Below, one piece after another: positions 34,969-43,992 of a stretch of 64,000 nucleotides of DNA. Numbering within the stretch: the first letter of the stretch is position 1; the number at the start of each line of letters is the position of its first letter. The position numbers and the translations under genes were made by a program. The notes beneath the pieces are model-generated. The model saw nothing but the letters and a program-made list of their open reading frames with translations, ran no database searches and was not told the DNA's origin. The DNA is from Caldilineaceae bacterium SB0661_bin_34. GTDB taxonomy: Bacteria; Chloroflexota; Anaerolineae; Caldilineales; Caldilineaceae. The stretch lies in the NCBI GenBank assembly GCA_009841145.1, contig VXMJ01000043.1, forward strand, positions 1-64,000. The letters are read 5' to 3'.

Positions 34969-35835
34969 TCAGCCCTTGAGTCCGCTGAAGGCGATGCCCT
35001 GGACAAAGTAGCGTTGGGCGGCGAAGAACACAATCAGGACGGGGACCGTGACCACCACCGACGCTGCCATCAGCAGATGCCACTGGGTACCGTAGTATCC
35101 CTTGAAATGGGCCAGGCCCAGCGCCAGTGTTTTCTTGGCGGGCGTGTTGATGTAGATCAGCGGTCCCATGAAGTCGTTCCACGTGCCCACGAAGGTGAAG
35201 ATGACCGCCGTGGTCAGCACCGGTTTGGACAGGGGCAGGACGATGCGCCCGTAAATGCCCAGTTCGGAGCAGCCGTCCATCTTGGCGGCTTCGCACAGTT
35301 CGTCGGGAATGGTGCGAAAGAACTGCCGGAAGAGGAAGACGAAGAAGGCGTTCCCGCCGAAGAAGAGCGGGACCAGCAGCGGCCAATAGGTGTCAATCCA
35401 GCCCAGGTAGCGGAAGATGATGAATTGCGGGATCAGCAGCACTATCTGCGGCAGCATGAGTGTCGCCAGGGCGAAACCGAACAGCAGCTCGCGTCCCGGA
35501 AAACGGAACTTGGCGAAGCCATACCCGCAGATGGACGCGCTGCCCACAGTGGCGATCTCGCCCACGACGACCAGGATGAGGGTGTTGCGGAAGAACAGAT
35601 GAAAGGGATGCTCCTGCATCGCGCGCGTGTAGTTCTGCCAATGCAGGGGGTTTGGGATCCACTGGGGCGGGTAGAGCCAGATATGGGCCTCGTCCTTCAG
35701 GGAACTCGTGGTCATCCACAGGAAGGGGGTGGTCAGCATGACGGCACCCAGCACGAGGACGGCATACAGCCAGACGCGGTGGATCCGGGCCTGGCGGCGC
35801 AGGGAGGCGCCTGCGGGCATCGTGCGGGTACCCAT
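34969..35835 (-). CDS. carbohydrate ABC transporter permease (MalG type), importer C
   Basis: 288 aa permease: first span about residues 20-40 (WLYAVLVLGAVMLTTPFLW), segment 'SLKDEAHIWLYPPQWIPNP', ATPase loop LCEAAKMDGCSELGIYGRIVLP, C-terminal GIAFSGLKG. The start at 35835 lies ten bases after the stop of the MalF-type partner. Last gene of the minus-strand operon 38249-34969; it is convergent with the importer-B operon across a 145-bp gap with no clear terminator. Confidence 0.9.
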   Translation of the reverse strand: MGTRTMPAGASLRRQARIHRVWLYAVLVLGAVMLTTPFLWMTTSSLKDEAHIWLYPPQWIPNPLHWQNYTRAMQEHPFHLFFRNTLILVVVGEIATVGSASICGYGFAKFRFPGRELLFGFALATLMLPQIVLLIPQFIIFRYLGWIDTYWPLLVPLFFGGNAFFVFLFRQFFRTIPDELCEAAKMDGCSELGIYGRIVLPLSKPVLTTAVIFTFVGTWNDFMGPLIYINTPAKKTLALGLAHFKGYYGTQWHLLMAASVVVTVPVLIVFFAAQRYFVQGIAFSGLKG

Positions 35836-35845
35836 GGCGGCCCTC

Positions 35846-36769
35846 TCACGAACCCAGGTAGTACACGTCCCGCCCGAAGTAGCGGAAGACCACGAGGGTC
35901 AGGGCCAGAATGATGAAGAACAGCACCCAGGCCATGGCGGAGGCATAACCCATTTTGAGGTACTCGAAGGCGTTGCGGTAGAGGTGCAGCACGTAGAAGA
36001 GGGTGGAGTTGTTGGGGCCGCCGGCAGTGATGAGATACCCGGCGGTGAACACCTGAAACGAGGCGATCATGTTGATCACGAAGTTGAAGAAGATGACCGG
36101 GGTCATTAGGGGAATCGTGATGCGGAACAGCCGGTGTCGCGAACCGGCACCGTCGATCTTGGCCGCCTCGTAGAGTTCCGGCGGAATGCCCTGCAGCCCG
36201 GCCAGGAAGATGATCATGGTGGCGCCGAAGCCCCACAGGGACATTACTATCAGCGCCGACAACGCGATGTCCGGATCCTGCAGCCAGAGGACCTTGGGCA
36301 GGCCCATCGTGCGAAGCAGCCAGTTGATCAGCCCATACTCGGAATTGAGCAGCCAGGACCAGAGCACGGCATTGGCCACGGGCGGCACCAAGGCGGGCAG
36401 GTAGTACAGGACGCGGATGACATACATCGTCCGGGAGCGGCTGAAGTTCAGCAGCAGGGCCGTGGCAAAGGCGACGAGCAGGTTCAGGGGCACTGCGGCC
36501 ACTGTGAAAATCACGGTGACCTTCAGGGACTGTCCGACGAGCCGGTCCCGAAACAGCGAGATGAAGTTGTCAAGACCGACCAAAGTCGGTGGGCGCAGCA
36601 GTGTCCAGTCCGTCAGGCTGATGTACACCGCTGCGAGCATGGGCACAATGAACCAGAGAACCGTGCCGAGCAGGATGGGGGAAACGAAAACGAACCCCCA
36701 CAAGGCCTCCCGCCGATTAAAGGAATGGCCCGGGCCTGCCCGACGCGCTCCGCCGGCCTTGAGCATCAT
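35846..36769 (-). CDS. carbohydrate ABC transporter permease (MalF type), importer C
   Basis: 307 aa permease. After a basic N-terminus (GGARRAGPGHSFNRRE) the first span is FVFVSPILLGTVLWF. The 'LTDWTLLRPPTLVGLDNF' segment and the ATPase loop LYEAAKIDGAGSRHRLFRITIP are typical. It starts 58 bases after the binding-protein gene and its stop nearly abuts the MalG-type gene. No ATPase gene is linked. Confidence 0.9.
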   Translation of the reverse strand: MMLKAGGARRAGPGHSFNRREALWGFVFVSPILLGTVLWFIVPMLAAVYISLTDWTLLRPPTLVGLDNFISLFRDRLVGQSLKVTVIFTVAAVPLNLLVAFATALLLNFSRSRTMYVIRVLYYLPALVPPVANAVLWSWLLNSEYGLINWLLRTMGLPKVLWLQDPDIALSALIVMSLWGFGATMIIFLAGLQGIPPELYEAAKIDGAGSRHRLFRITIPLMTPVIFFNFVINMIASFQVFTAGYLITAGGPNNSTLFYVLHLYRNAFEYLKMGYASAMAWVLFFIILALTLVVFRYFGRDVYYLGS

Positions 36770-36827
36770 GGACCGGCAACGCTGCGAATGCCGTGGGTTC
36801 CGATGGGTGGGCCCGGGCCACCGGGTC

Positions 36828-38249
36828 CTACGACCGGTTGCGCCAGTCTTCGATCACCTGGTTCGCTTCCGCCACTGCCGCGGGCAGGGCATCGACGGCC
36901 TGGGCCTCGCCAATCCAGACGGTGTCCAGGGCACTGGAGACAATGCCGTTGGCTTCCCAGAACCCCGGCCCCATGTACATGGTGTGCCCATACTGGTTGA
37001 CATAGTCGAGGGCAATCATTTCGTAGCCTTCGGGATGGACATCGGCGTTGAGCCAGGAGGCAACCCCCTCCGGCGTGGCCAGGCTGGTGTGGGTCGGCAA
37101 CCACAGTCCGCCTTGGCACATGGTCTTCTGATAGAAGTCGCCGGACAGGAAGGCCACAAACTCCCATGTGGCATCGGGTTGCTTGCCGCCCGCCGCCATG
37201 ACCTGGTTATGGGCCTGGATATCCGTGTACCGGGTTTGCATGTACGGCAGCACACCGGTGCCATAGTTGAACTCCAGGGGCTGGATGCGCAGCAGGTTCC
37301 AGGAACCGTCCGCGATCATGGCCAGCCTGCCGGAACCCAAGGCTTCCAGGTTGTTCATGCCGATCTCGGAGAAGAAGGCGCCGTGCGGGGCCACATGGTG
37401 GACATTGACCAAATCCGCCACCATCTGGACTGCCTGCATGGTTTCGGGGGAATCGAACTGGAAGCGTCCGTCGGGTGCCGGCGCCGTGTACCGCCCGCCA
37501 TTGGAGCCGATGGCCGCGTGCAACGGAATGAACCAAGTGGGCCACTGGACCCCGTGTTGCTCGATGTTGTCGGCGTCGAAACCGGCGTCGTCCGGATGCC
37601 GGCCGTTCGAGTCAAGGGTCAAGGCCTTGGCTACCGTCAAGAACTCATCCCAAGTCCAAGCCTCTTCGGGATTGTTGCTTGGCGGATCGATCCCGGCAGC
37701 TTCAAACACATCCAAATTGGTATACAGATGGGGACAAACCCAGCAGGAACCAAGGCCGTACCATTGGCCTTCCCACGTGCAACGTTTGAGTTCCTCTTCG
37801 TAATGGGTCCAGTATTCGGGATTGCTGAATCCGGCGTGGTCCATGACGTACGGGGTGATGTCCAGCAGAACGCCCTGGATGACCCAGCTGAAGAAATCGC
37901 CCGAACCCGCGTACATCGTATCCGGGGGCGTGCCCGCGGCAATCTGCGTCAACACTTTCTGGCCATAGGCCTGTGGTTCGGTTTGCCAGTCGATGGTGTA
38001 GTGGGGATACGCCTCCCCGAATTCGTCGATGGCAGCCAGAATTGATTCGGTTTCAAAGGGACTCCCGGGCCAGGCTTTGGCGACGATCGTGACAGGCTCT
38101 GCTGCGGGTGCATCCGCCCCATCACCCTCAGCCGCGGCCGGTTGGCCAACTTCCGCTGCGGGTGGGGTGCAGGCTGCCAGCAGCGTCGCACTGCCGATCG
38201 CACCGGACCACATCAAGAACTTTCGTCGGCTTAACTGTCTGGCGTTCAT
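36828..38249 (-). CDS. extracellular solute-binding lipoprotein, importer C
   Basis: 473 aa binding protein with a Tat-like signal (SRRKFLMWS), lipobox L-A-A-C at about residue 29 and an Ala/Glu-rich linker. Aromatics around WTHYEEELKRCTWEGQWYGLGSCW (motif region only) would line a sugar pocket. GCGGAG upstream of the ATG at 38249 supports this start; the longer frame to 38360 runs through the promoter region. First gene of a three-gene operon (binding protein, MalF, MalG) with no catabolic gene attached. Confidence 0.92.
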   Translation of the reverse strand: MNARQLSRRKFLMWSGAIGSATLLAACTPPAAEVGQPAAAEGDGADAPAAEPVTIVAKAWPGSPFETESILAAIDEFGEAYPHYTIDWQTEPQAYGQKVLTQIAAGTPPDTMYAGSGDFFSWVIQGVLLDITPYVMDHAGFSNPEYWTHYEEELKRCTWEGQWYGLGSCWVCPHLYTNLDVFEAAGIDPPSNNPEEAWTWDEFLTVAKALTLDSNGRHPDDAGFDADNIEQHGVQWPTWFIPLHAAIGSNGGRYTAPAPDGRFQFDSPETMQAVQMVADLVNVHHVAPHGAFFSEIGMNNLEALGSGRLAMIADGSWNLLRIQPLEFNYGTGVLPYMQTRYTDIQAHNQVMAAGGKQPDATWEFVAFLSGDFYQKTMCQGGLWLPTHTSLATPEGVASWLNADVHPEGYEMIALDYVNQYGHTMYMGPGFWEANGIVSSALDTVWIGEAQAVDALPAAVAEANQVIEDWRNRS

Positions 38250-38308
38250 GGCGGTACTCCGCTTAAGTGTCCGGGATGGTCCCACCCGCGTCGGCAAGGG
38301 CACGGGTG

Positions 38309-38353
38309 AATCGAATGCATGTCGATTGTACCCCCGCGGCGAATCCCTCTGAA
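38309..38353 (-). promoter_or_regulatory. importer C promoter with overlapping palindrome
   Basis: On the minus strand TTCAGA (38348-38353), 17 bases, then TACAAT (38325-38330) form a plausible sigma-70 promoter. Overlapping the -10 and reaching past +1 is a near-perfect palindrome at 38309-38327: AATCGA, ATGCAT, one extra G, TCGATT. That is where a LacI-type repressor would sit. The leader to the ATG at 38249 would be about 70 bases. Confidence 0.5.
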
Positions 38354-38818
38354 TCAGCACAAACGTGCTCTTTGTGGGCTGGTGAAACAGGTTGTCAGGC
38401 TGGTCCAGCTGTGCACGGAACCGATCTATTCCGGTACCGAATACAGTTGGGAACTTTGGCCATCCCGGTCGGACTTCTGCCAGGGGCTGACGGACTCCGA
38501 ACTCGGTTACGTGGAAACGGTGGGGCAGAAGCCTTCAGGAAGGCGGAAGGCGAGTAGGGTAGGGGATCCAAGTCCGCCCGAAAGGCCTGCAGGGCTGGAA
38601 CTGTCCAGGTGCCGTAATCCCGCCGACTGGATTGTCCCCGGGTGGCGAGTGGGGGCACCGCCCGAAGTTGGTTTGCCAAACGAAAAACTCCGGGCGACGG
38701 CGCATCGCGTATTGGCATACCGAAACATCAAACAAAACAACCGATCCCATCCGGTAAAATTCATAACGTTAATCCTTCTATTACCGACAATATTAAACAA
38801 GTCCCTCAATTTATTCAA

Positions 38819-38847
38819 TTGACAGCAAAGCGCAATACTGCTACGGT
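38819..38847 (+). promoter_or_regulatory. importer D promoter, extended -10 type
   Basis: TTGACA (38819-38824) and TACGGT (38842-38847) are 17 bases apart, and the -10 is preceded by TG at 38839-38840, an extended -10. The region around it is markedly AT-rich. The predicted leader before the ATG at 38894 is about 40 bases and contains GGAGG. A short inverted repeat (CAATT/AATTG, 38807-38821) touches the -35. Confidence 0.6.
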
Positions 38848-38893
38848 TGCTTTAATTCAGGCGGTAAGCTGTTTCAAACCGGAGGCGAACATC

Positions 38894-40204
38894 ATGAAGT
38901 CTTTTCTTTCGCGTCGTAATTTCCTCAAGACCGGCGTCGGCTTGGGCGCGCTCGGAATCCTGGCCGCGTGCGAGATGCCGACGGCCGGAACGGGCGACGG
39001 TGCCGCCGAGTCCGCCGAACTGAGCGTGTGGGTTTGGTGGCCCAGCCCCGTGCCTTCCCTGATCGAGATGGGCGATACCTTCATGGAGGCGCATCCCAAC
39101 GTCACGGTCTCCGTGGAAGCCCCGTCGGACTACTGGACCAAGGTCCAGACATCGATCGCCGGGGGTGCCGGTCCCGATCTGTTCTTCATGAACAATGTCA
39201 ACTACTGGTCCTGGGCGCACCGGGGCGTGCTGTACGACATGACCGAACTGGCAGCCGCCGACGACGCCATGCAGGACAACATCGCCAACTCCTGGCAGGG
39301 AGCCGTCGATTTCTACAACTACAAGGGCCAGCAGTTCGGCATGCCCTACATGTACACGTCCATCGTCCTTTACTACAACGAGGACTACATCGACAGCAAG
39401 GGCTTGGCGCTGCCGGCGGACATCGAAGATGAAATGGACTGGAACCGCTTCCGGGAATATGGGCTGGCCCTGCACGAGCAGGACGGTGACGATGTCACGA
39501 TGTGGGGCCTCTACTCCACGGCCGGCATTGAAACCGGCTGGTTGAACTATGTGCGTGCGAATGGCGGGGACTTCCTGAATGACGACAATTCGGAATGCAT
39601 CATCGATTCTCCCGAATCCATCGAGGCCTGGAACTACTTGGTGAACCTGCGGCGCGAGGACGGCATCTCCCCCAGTCCGGAAGCCCTGCAGGCCGAAAGG
39701 GCCAACAGCCTGTTCCAGACCGGCAGGATTGCCCTGTATCCATCGGGCAACTGGGAAATGTCCTTCCTGAACGAGCAGTTGAAGGACTTCACCTACAACA
39801 TCACCCTGCTGCCGTTCTCTCCTCAGACGGGCGAACGTGGTGGCACCACCAACATCGTCGGGGTCGTCATCAACAACAACACCCCGGCCGAGGATCCGTC
39901 CTGGAACCTGATGACGCACCTGCTGTCCAAGGACTCGCAGGACAAGCTGGCCCGCGCCAACGTGCTGGCTCCGGTACGCCACGACTCGGCGGAGTTGTAC
40001 TACGACCCGGCACTGGGGCCGGCCAACCGCGGGGCCGCTTTCGAGATGCAGGAGTGGACTACGGCCCTGCCCACCCACGACGTGGTCACGTGGGGCGAGA
40101 TGATGCAGCCCACAACCGAGTGGCAAACCGAGATCTTCGAGGGACGCGTGAGCGTGGAGGAAGGGCTCGCCAACATGGCGGAGAGCGTCAACTCCCTGTT
40201 CTGA
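38894..40204 (+). CDS. extracellular solute-binding lipoprotein, importer D
   Basis: 436 aa binding protein. Tat-like signal SRRNFLKTG with lipobox L-A-A-C near residue 26. The mature domain opens with LSVWVWWPSPVPSLIEM and contains GMPYMYTSIVLYYNEDY and 'FQTGRIALYPSGNWEMSF', characteristic of SBP_bac_1 sugar-binding proteins. GGAGG nine bases upstream fixes ATG 38894. First gene of a plus-strand operon with two permeases, followed by a PhyH gene 261 bases beyond. Confidence 0.92.
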   Translation: MKSFLSRRNFLKTGVGLGALGILAACEMPTAGTGDGAAESAELSVWVWWPSPVPSLIEMGDTFMEAHPNVTVSVEAPSDYWTKVQTSIAGGAGPDLFFMNNVNYWSWAHRGVLYDMTELAAADDAMQDNIANSWQGAVDFYNYKGQQFGMPYMYTSIVLYYNEDYIDSKGLALPADIEDEMDWNRFREYGLALHEQDGDDVTMWGLYSTAGIETGWLNYVRANGGDFLNDDNSECIIDSPESIEAWNYLVNLRREDGISPSPEALQAERANSLFQTGRIALYPSGNWEMSFLNEQLKDFTYNITLLPFSPQTGERGGTTNIVGVVINNNTPAEDPSWNLMTHLLSKDSQDKLARANVLAPVRHDSAELYYDPALGPANRGAAFEMQEWTTALPTHDVVTWGEMMQPTTEWQTEIFEGRVSVEEGLANMAESVNSLF

Positions 40205-40238
40205 GCCCCTGTCCCGGTTGTTCGTCATGATGAAACAA

Positions 40239-40287
40239 GGTCGCGGGGAACGCGTGCAGTCGGCTTGGCCGGGCGTTCCCTGCGACC
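40239..40287 (+). promoter_or_regulatory. intercistronic hairpin after binding-protein gene D
   Basis: A 15-bp stem with one G-U pair: arm 40239-40253 (GGTCGCGGGGAACGC) pairs with 40273-40287 (GCGTTCCCTGCGACC) around a 19-base loop. It stands between the binding protein (stop at 40204) and the first permease (40422), with no T run. Same location as the hairpin in operon B, but unrelated in sequence. Confidence 0.65.
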
Positions 40288-40421
40288 ACAGGCAGCATGG
40301 GCCTGTTTGCCTGTCAGGCCCGCCTCGGGCTGCTCCGGTGGCACCCGGGTAGACGAACCGGGAATCGGACGGTTCACTGCCCCTGGGCGATGAGGCCCGT
40401 ACTGCCCAAAACCTGACGCGT

Positions 40422-41330
40422 ATGCACAAGGGCAAGTTGTGGCGTCGAATCCGGCCGCATGCGGCCGGGTGGCTGTGCGCCTCTCCCTGGATCCTGGGCT
40501 TCCTGGTCTTCACGCTGGGCCCCATGATCTGGTCCATTTACTACAGTCTGACGGAGTACCCGTTGATCCGGCCGCCGGTCTGGGTGGGGCTGGACAACTA
40601 TCGATTCATGTTGCAGGAGGACAAGTTCTTCTTCAACTCGTTGCGCGTCACGACTCTGTACGCCATCGTAGCGGTCCCCCTGCACCTGGTAATGGGGTTC
40701 CTGATGGCCTTGATGCTCAACCAGAAGATTCGCTACATCGCCCTGTGGCGCACGGTTTACTTTTTGCCCTCGGTGGTGTCCGGGGTGGCCGTGGCCCTGC
40801 TGTGGCAATGGATCTTCAATTCGGACTTCGGCCTGGCCAATTGGCTGCTCGGTCTGGTGGGCATTGACGGCCCCAGCTGGCTGCTCAGCCCCACCTGGGC
40901 CCTGCCAGCCCTGATCATCATGAGCTTGTGGGGCGTGGGCGGCAGCATGGTCATCTTCATTGCCGGGCTGCAGGGCGTGCCCCAGGCCCTGTACGAGGCG
41001 GCCGAAATCGACGGTTCCAACGCCGTGCAGCGCTTCTGGCACGTCACGGTGCCCATGGTCTCGCCCGTGATCCTGTTCAACCTGATCATCGGGCTGATTG
41101 CGGCGCTGCAGACCTTCACGCAGGCTTTCATCATGACCGCCGGCGGGCCCAAGCAGTCGACCCATTTCTTCATGCTTCACCTGTACAACAATGCGTTTCA
41201 ATGGCTGAAGATGGGCTATGCCTCCGCCTTGGCCTGGGTTCTCTTTGCATACATCCTGATCGCGACCCTCTTTGTCATTCGTTCCTCGTCCCTGTGGGTC
41301 TTCTACGAGGGCGAGATCAAAGGCAGGTAG
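40422..41330 (+). CDS. carbohydrate ABC transporter permease (MalF type), importer D
   Basis: 302 aa permease with basic N-terminus, first span after HAAGWLCASPWILGF, 'LTEYPLIRPPVWVGLDNY' segment and ATPase loop LYEAAEIDGSNAVQRFWHVTVP. The ribosome site is weak; ATG 40422 is the only start before the first span. It is followed six bases later by the MalG-type gene. Sequence organisation mirrors importers B and C, suggesting duplication of a whole cassette. Confidence 0.9.
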   Translation: MHKGKLWRRIRPHAAGWLCASPWILGFLVFTLGPMIWSIYYSLTEYPLIRPPVWVGLDNYRFMLQEDKFFFNSLRVTTLYAIVAVPLHLVMGFLMALMLNQKIRYIALWRTVYFLPSVVSGVAVALLWQWIFNSDFGLANWLLGLVGIDGPSWLLSPTWALPALIIMSLWGVGGSMVIFIAGLQGVPQALYEAAEIDGSNAVQRFWHVTVPMVSPVILFNLIIGLIAALQTFTQAFIMTAGGPKQSTHFFMLHLYNNAFQWLKMGYASALAWVLFAYILIATLFVIRSSSLWVFYEGEIKGR

Positions 41331-41336
41331 CCCGGC

Positions 41337-42233
41337 ATGGCCACAGGGATCGGTACAGCCGTCAGGCATCAGGTGGATTTCAGGATCAGGGCGGGCCGGT
41401 TGTTGGCCCGGACAAGCCTGTACATGGTGTTGTCCCTGGGCGCCTTCCTGTTCCTTGTGCCGTTTGTGTGGATGGTTTCCACGGCGCTGAAGGAGGCCGG
41501 GGATGTCATGAAGTTTCCCCCGGAGTGGATACCGCAGCCGGTACTGTGGGGCAATTTCGTCGAGGCATTCACGCAGGACTACGCTCCGTTCGGCATCTTC
41601 TTCAAGAACACGATCGTAATCACGGCGACGGCCGTATTCGGTCAGTTGCTGTCGGCCAGCCTGGTGGGGTTCAGCTTTGCCCGCCTCCGCTGGTGGGGCC
41701 GGGACTATCTGTTTCTGGTCGTGCTGGCCACCATGATGTTGCCCTACCAGGTGACGCTGGTGCCGGTGTTCGTGCTGATGAAGGTCCTGGGCTGGATAGA
41801 CTCGTTTCTGCCCCTGATTGTTCCCTTCTATCTGGGCGGGGGGGCCTTCTACATCTTCCTGTTTCGCCAATTCATGATGACCATCCCGCTGGAGTTGGAC
41901 GATGCTGCGCGGATCGACGGCTGCGGCACCTTGTGGCTCTACGCCCGCATTATCCTGCCCCTGTCGGGCCCGGCTCTGGCCACCGCGGCCATTTTCTCGT
42001 TCCTGGCGCACTGGAACGATTTCATCGGCCCGCTGATTTACCTAAACAGCGTCTCCAACTACACGCTGTCCCTAGGCCTGCGGATCCTCCAAGGATACGG
42101 CGGCTACGGCATCCAGCGCTGGAACCTCTTGATGGCGGCATCCCTGTTCGTGATGCTGCCGGTGCTGCTGCTCTTCTTCTTTGCGCAGAAGTACTTCATT
42201 CAGGGCATCGTGACCTACGGCGTCAAGGGCTAG
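41337..42233 (+). CDS. carbohydrate ABC transporter permease (MalG type), importer D
   Basis: 298 aa permease: first span SLYMVLSLGAFLFLVPFVW, segment 'TALKEAGDVMKFPPEWIPQP', ATPase loop LDDAARIDGCGTLWLYARIILP and C-terminal GIVTYGVKG. It starts six bases after the MalF-type stop, so translation is coupled. The next gene, PhyH 3, is 261 bases further on and may or may not be in the same transcript. Confidence 0.9.
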   Translation: MATGIGTAVRHQVDFRIRAGRLLARTSLYMVLSLGAFLFLVPFVWMVSTALKEAGDVMKFPPEWIPQPVLWGNFVEAFTQDYAPFGIFFKNTIVITATAVFGQLLSASLVGFSFARLRWWGRDYLFLVVLATMMLPYQVTLVPVFVLMKVLGWIDSFLPLIVPFYLGGGAFYIFLFRQFMMTIPLELDDAARIDGCGTLWLYARIILPLSGPALATAAIFSFLAHWNDFIGPLIYLNSVSNYTLSLGLRILQGYGGYGIQRWNLLMAASLFVMLPVLLLFFFAQKYFIQGIVTYGVKG

Positions 42234-42494
42234 CGCAGGAAACTGAAGGCTGAATGCCGAAACCCCAAGGCCAGAGCCCGTAGTCGGCTTCACGCTCGAA
42301 CCGGGCCGATATCTCCCATGGCTTTGCCCCAACCTCCGCACAGCAGCGATGGTCGGCACGCGAACCGGACATCCCGCCTGGACGGGTTCCACCGCGCGAT
42401 GACAGGCGCGGCGGCGCGGCCCATTATCATTGTGTGTGCAAGGAGCAGCACCGCGGCGCCTTCGATCCATTCTGAACGAGCAAGGAGAACCGGG

Positions 42495-43445
42495 ATGTTG
42501 AGCGAAGCCAGGTATCACCGGGGCATTCCCCTGGAAATGTCGGACGAGACCTTCGGGGACCTCCGGGTGTCAGCAGACATCGCCGAAGACGGCCCGGCAC
42601 TGCGGAAGCGGTTGGCCGAGGACGGCTACCTGTATCTGCCCGGCTATCTGGACCGGGAACTGGTGTTGGAGGCCCGACGCGGGGAGTTACAGCTGTTTCA
42701 CGACTTGGGCTACCTGGACCCGGACCAACCGTTGATGGACGGCGTAGTCAGCGAGCAATACCGGGGCGAGGCCGCCAATCCGTATGGCGAACCCGAACTT
42801 CAGAAATCGACCAAGCGCAATCAGGCATTGCGGAACGTCCTGCACGACGGCCGGATGATTGATTTCTACCGGATGCTTTTCGAGGAAAAGGTACGGGCTT
42901 TCGACTTCATTTGGCATCGGGCCAAGACAGACAGCCAGGAAACAGCCTCCAATCCCCATTGCGACATCGTGTTCATGGGCCGAGGTTCCCATCGCCTCTG
43001 TACCAGTTGGACACCCTTGGGTGATATCCCCATCGAGATGGGTGGCCTAATCGTGCTGGAAGGCTCCAGCCATCTTGACCACGTCAAGTCCACCTACGGC
43101 ACACTGGATGTCGACCGCTACTGCACGAACTACGACGATGCAGCCGAGATTGAAGATGGGAGCAAGGTGTGGCAGGACTGGGTGAAGAACGGGGCCTACA
43201 ACGACAATGCCTTTGAGACCCGGCAGGAACTGGGCGGCCGCTGGCTGACCACGGACTATGAGGCGGGTGATCTGCTGGTATTCAGCATGTTCACCATGCA
43301 TGCCAGCATGGACAACCATACCGACCGATTCCGCCTGTCCACCGATACCCGCTACCAACCCGCATCGGAACCCGTGGACGAAAGGTGGATCGGCGCCGAT
43401 CCCATCGCGCACGGTCCCGACGGGAAGATTGGCCTCATCTGCTGA
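42495..43445 (+). CDS. phytanoyl-CoA dioxygenase family protein (PhyH 3)
   Basis: 316 aa Fe(II)/2-oxoglutarate oxygenase with H155-C-D157 (NPHCDIVFMG) and a distal H269 (FTMHASMDN) followed by RFRLSTDTRY. It carries an N-terminal extension of about 35 residues before the AEDGYLYLPGYL strand. AAGGAG before ATG 42495 sets the start; the upstream frame is noncoding. It lies downstream of importer D, as PhyH 2 does for importer A. Its loop between the metal ligands (about 195-250) is longer than in the other four PhyH proteins here. Confidence 0.9.
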   Translation: MLSEARYHRGIPLEMSDETFGDLRVSADIAEDGPALRKRLAEDGYLYLPGYLDRELVLEARRGELQLFHDLGYLDPDQPLMDGVVSEQYRGEAANPYGEPELQKSTKRNQALRNVLHDGRMIDFYRMLFEEKVRAFDFIWHRAKTDSQETASNPHCDIVFMGRGSHRLCTSWTPLGDIPIEMGGLIVLEGSSHLDHVKSTYGTLDVDRYCTNYDDAAEIEDGSKVWQDWVKNGAYNDNAFETRQELGGRWLTTDYEAGDLLVFSMFTMHASMDNHTDRFRLSTDTRYQPASEPVDERWIGADPIAHGPDGKIGLIC

Positions 43446-43629
43446 ACGAATGAGCCTTCTGTAACTGCGCCGGTCGCGGGCCTCTGGCGTCCCGTGGCCG
43501 GCTCGGGTTCAACTTGGGCTCGGCGAGGTGTTTACGTTACTCCGGCGAGTAGGATCTGCTGGATTTATTTGATGGATGTCTGCGATTCGTCGGGGAATGC
43601 GGACTGCCAACCTCTGGAATGCCCCAAAC

Positions 43630-43956
43630 ATGTCGCAGAGTGAAACTGTTCTCTCCCGGGAAACATTCGAACGTCTCGCCGACGAGTGGTTGCGCGAACG
43701 CCCCCATGGCGTCGACATTGCCCAGATGACGCAACGCCCTGCCTACCAGGACATTATTGATTTGGGAGAACCAGCCGTACCTTGGATCCTGCAACGTTTG
43801 GTCCACAAACCCGACCACTGGTTTGTCGCCCTATCCTCAATCACCGGTGCCAGCCCGGTTCCACCGGCAAGCCGGGGGCGATTGGACGAAATGACTGCCG
43901 TCTGGCTTGAATGGGGACGGCAGCAGGGGCACGGGACGCTTGTCGATGTGGATTGA
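43630..43956 (+). CDS. conserved small protein of unknown function
   Basis: 108 aa from the ATG at 43630 (126 aa if the ATG at 43576 is used). It reads FERLADEWLRERPHG, then AYQDIIDLGEPAVPWILQRL, DHWFVALSSITGASPVPP, and MTAVWLEWGRQQG. I recognise this pattern from small hypothetical proteins of cyanobacteria and Chloroflexota but know no function. It ends 36 bases before the convergent ImmA-type gene. The conserved Trp-rich core and the tidy frame argue that it is real. Confidence 0.65.
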   Translation: MSQSETVLSRETFERLADEWLRERPHGVDIAQMTQRPAYQDIIDLGEPAVPWILQRLVHKPDHWFVALSSITGASPVPPASRGRLDEMTAVWLEWGRQQGHGTLVDVD

Positions 43957-43992
43957 CAAGTTGCGAACCTCGGTGGTCATCCGGTCCATGGT

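Larger units (their letters stand above)
38250..38893. other. divergent intergenic region between importers C and D
   Basis: 644 bases without a gene. The left third carries the importer-C promoter and palindrome. The segment from about 38730 to 38890 is AT-rich and holds the importer-D promoter. Several short open frames in the middle have no coding character. Confidence 0.5.

Noticed and set aside
40374-42011. Long open frame antisense to permeases D
   Set aside because: Shadow of GC-rich membrane-protein genes; low-complexity His/Gln/Gly composition and no motif. The same holds for other long antisense frames (for example 2190-3266, 21942-23510, 9000-10400).
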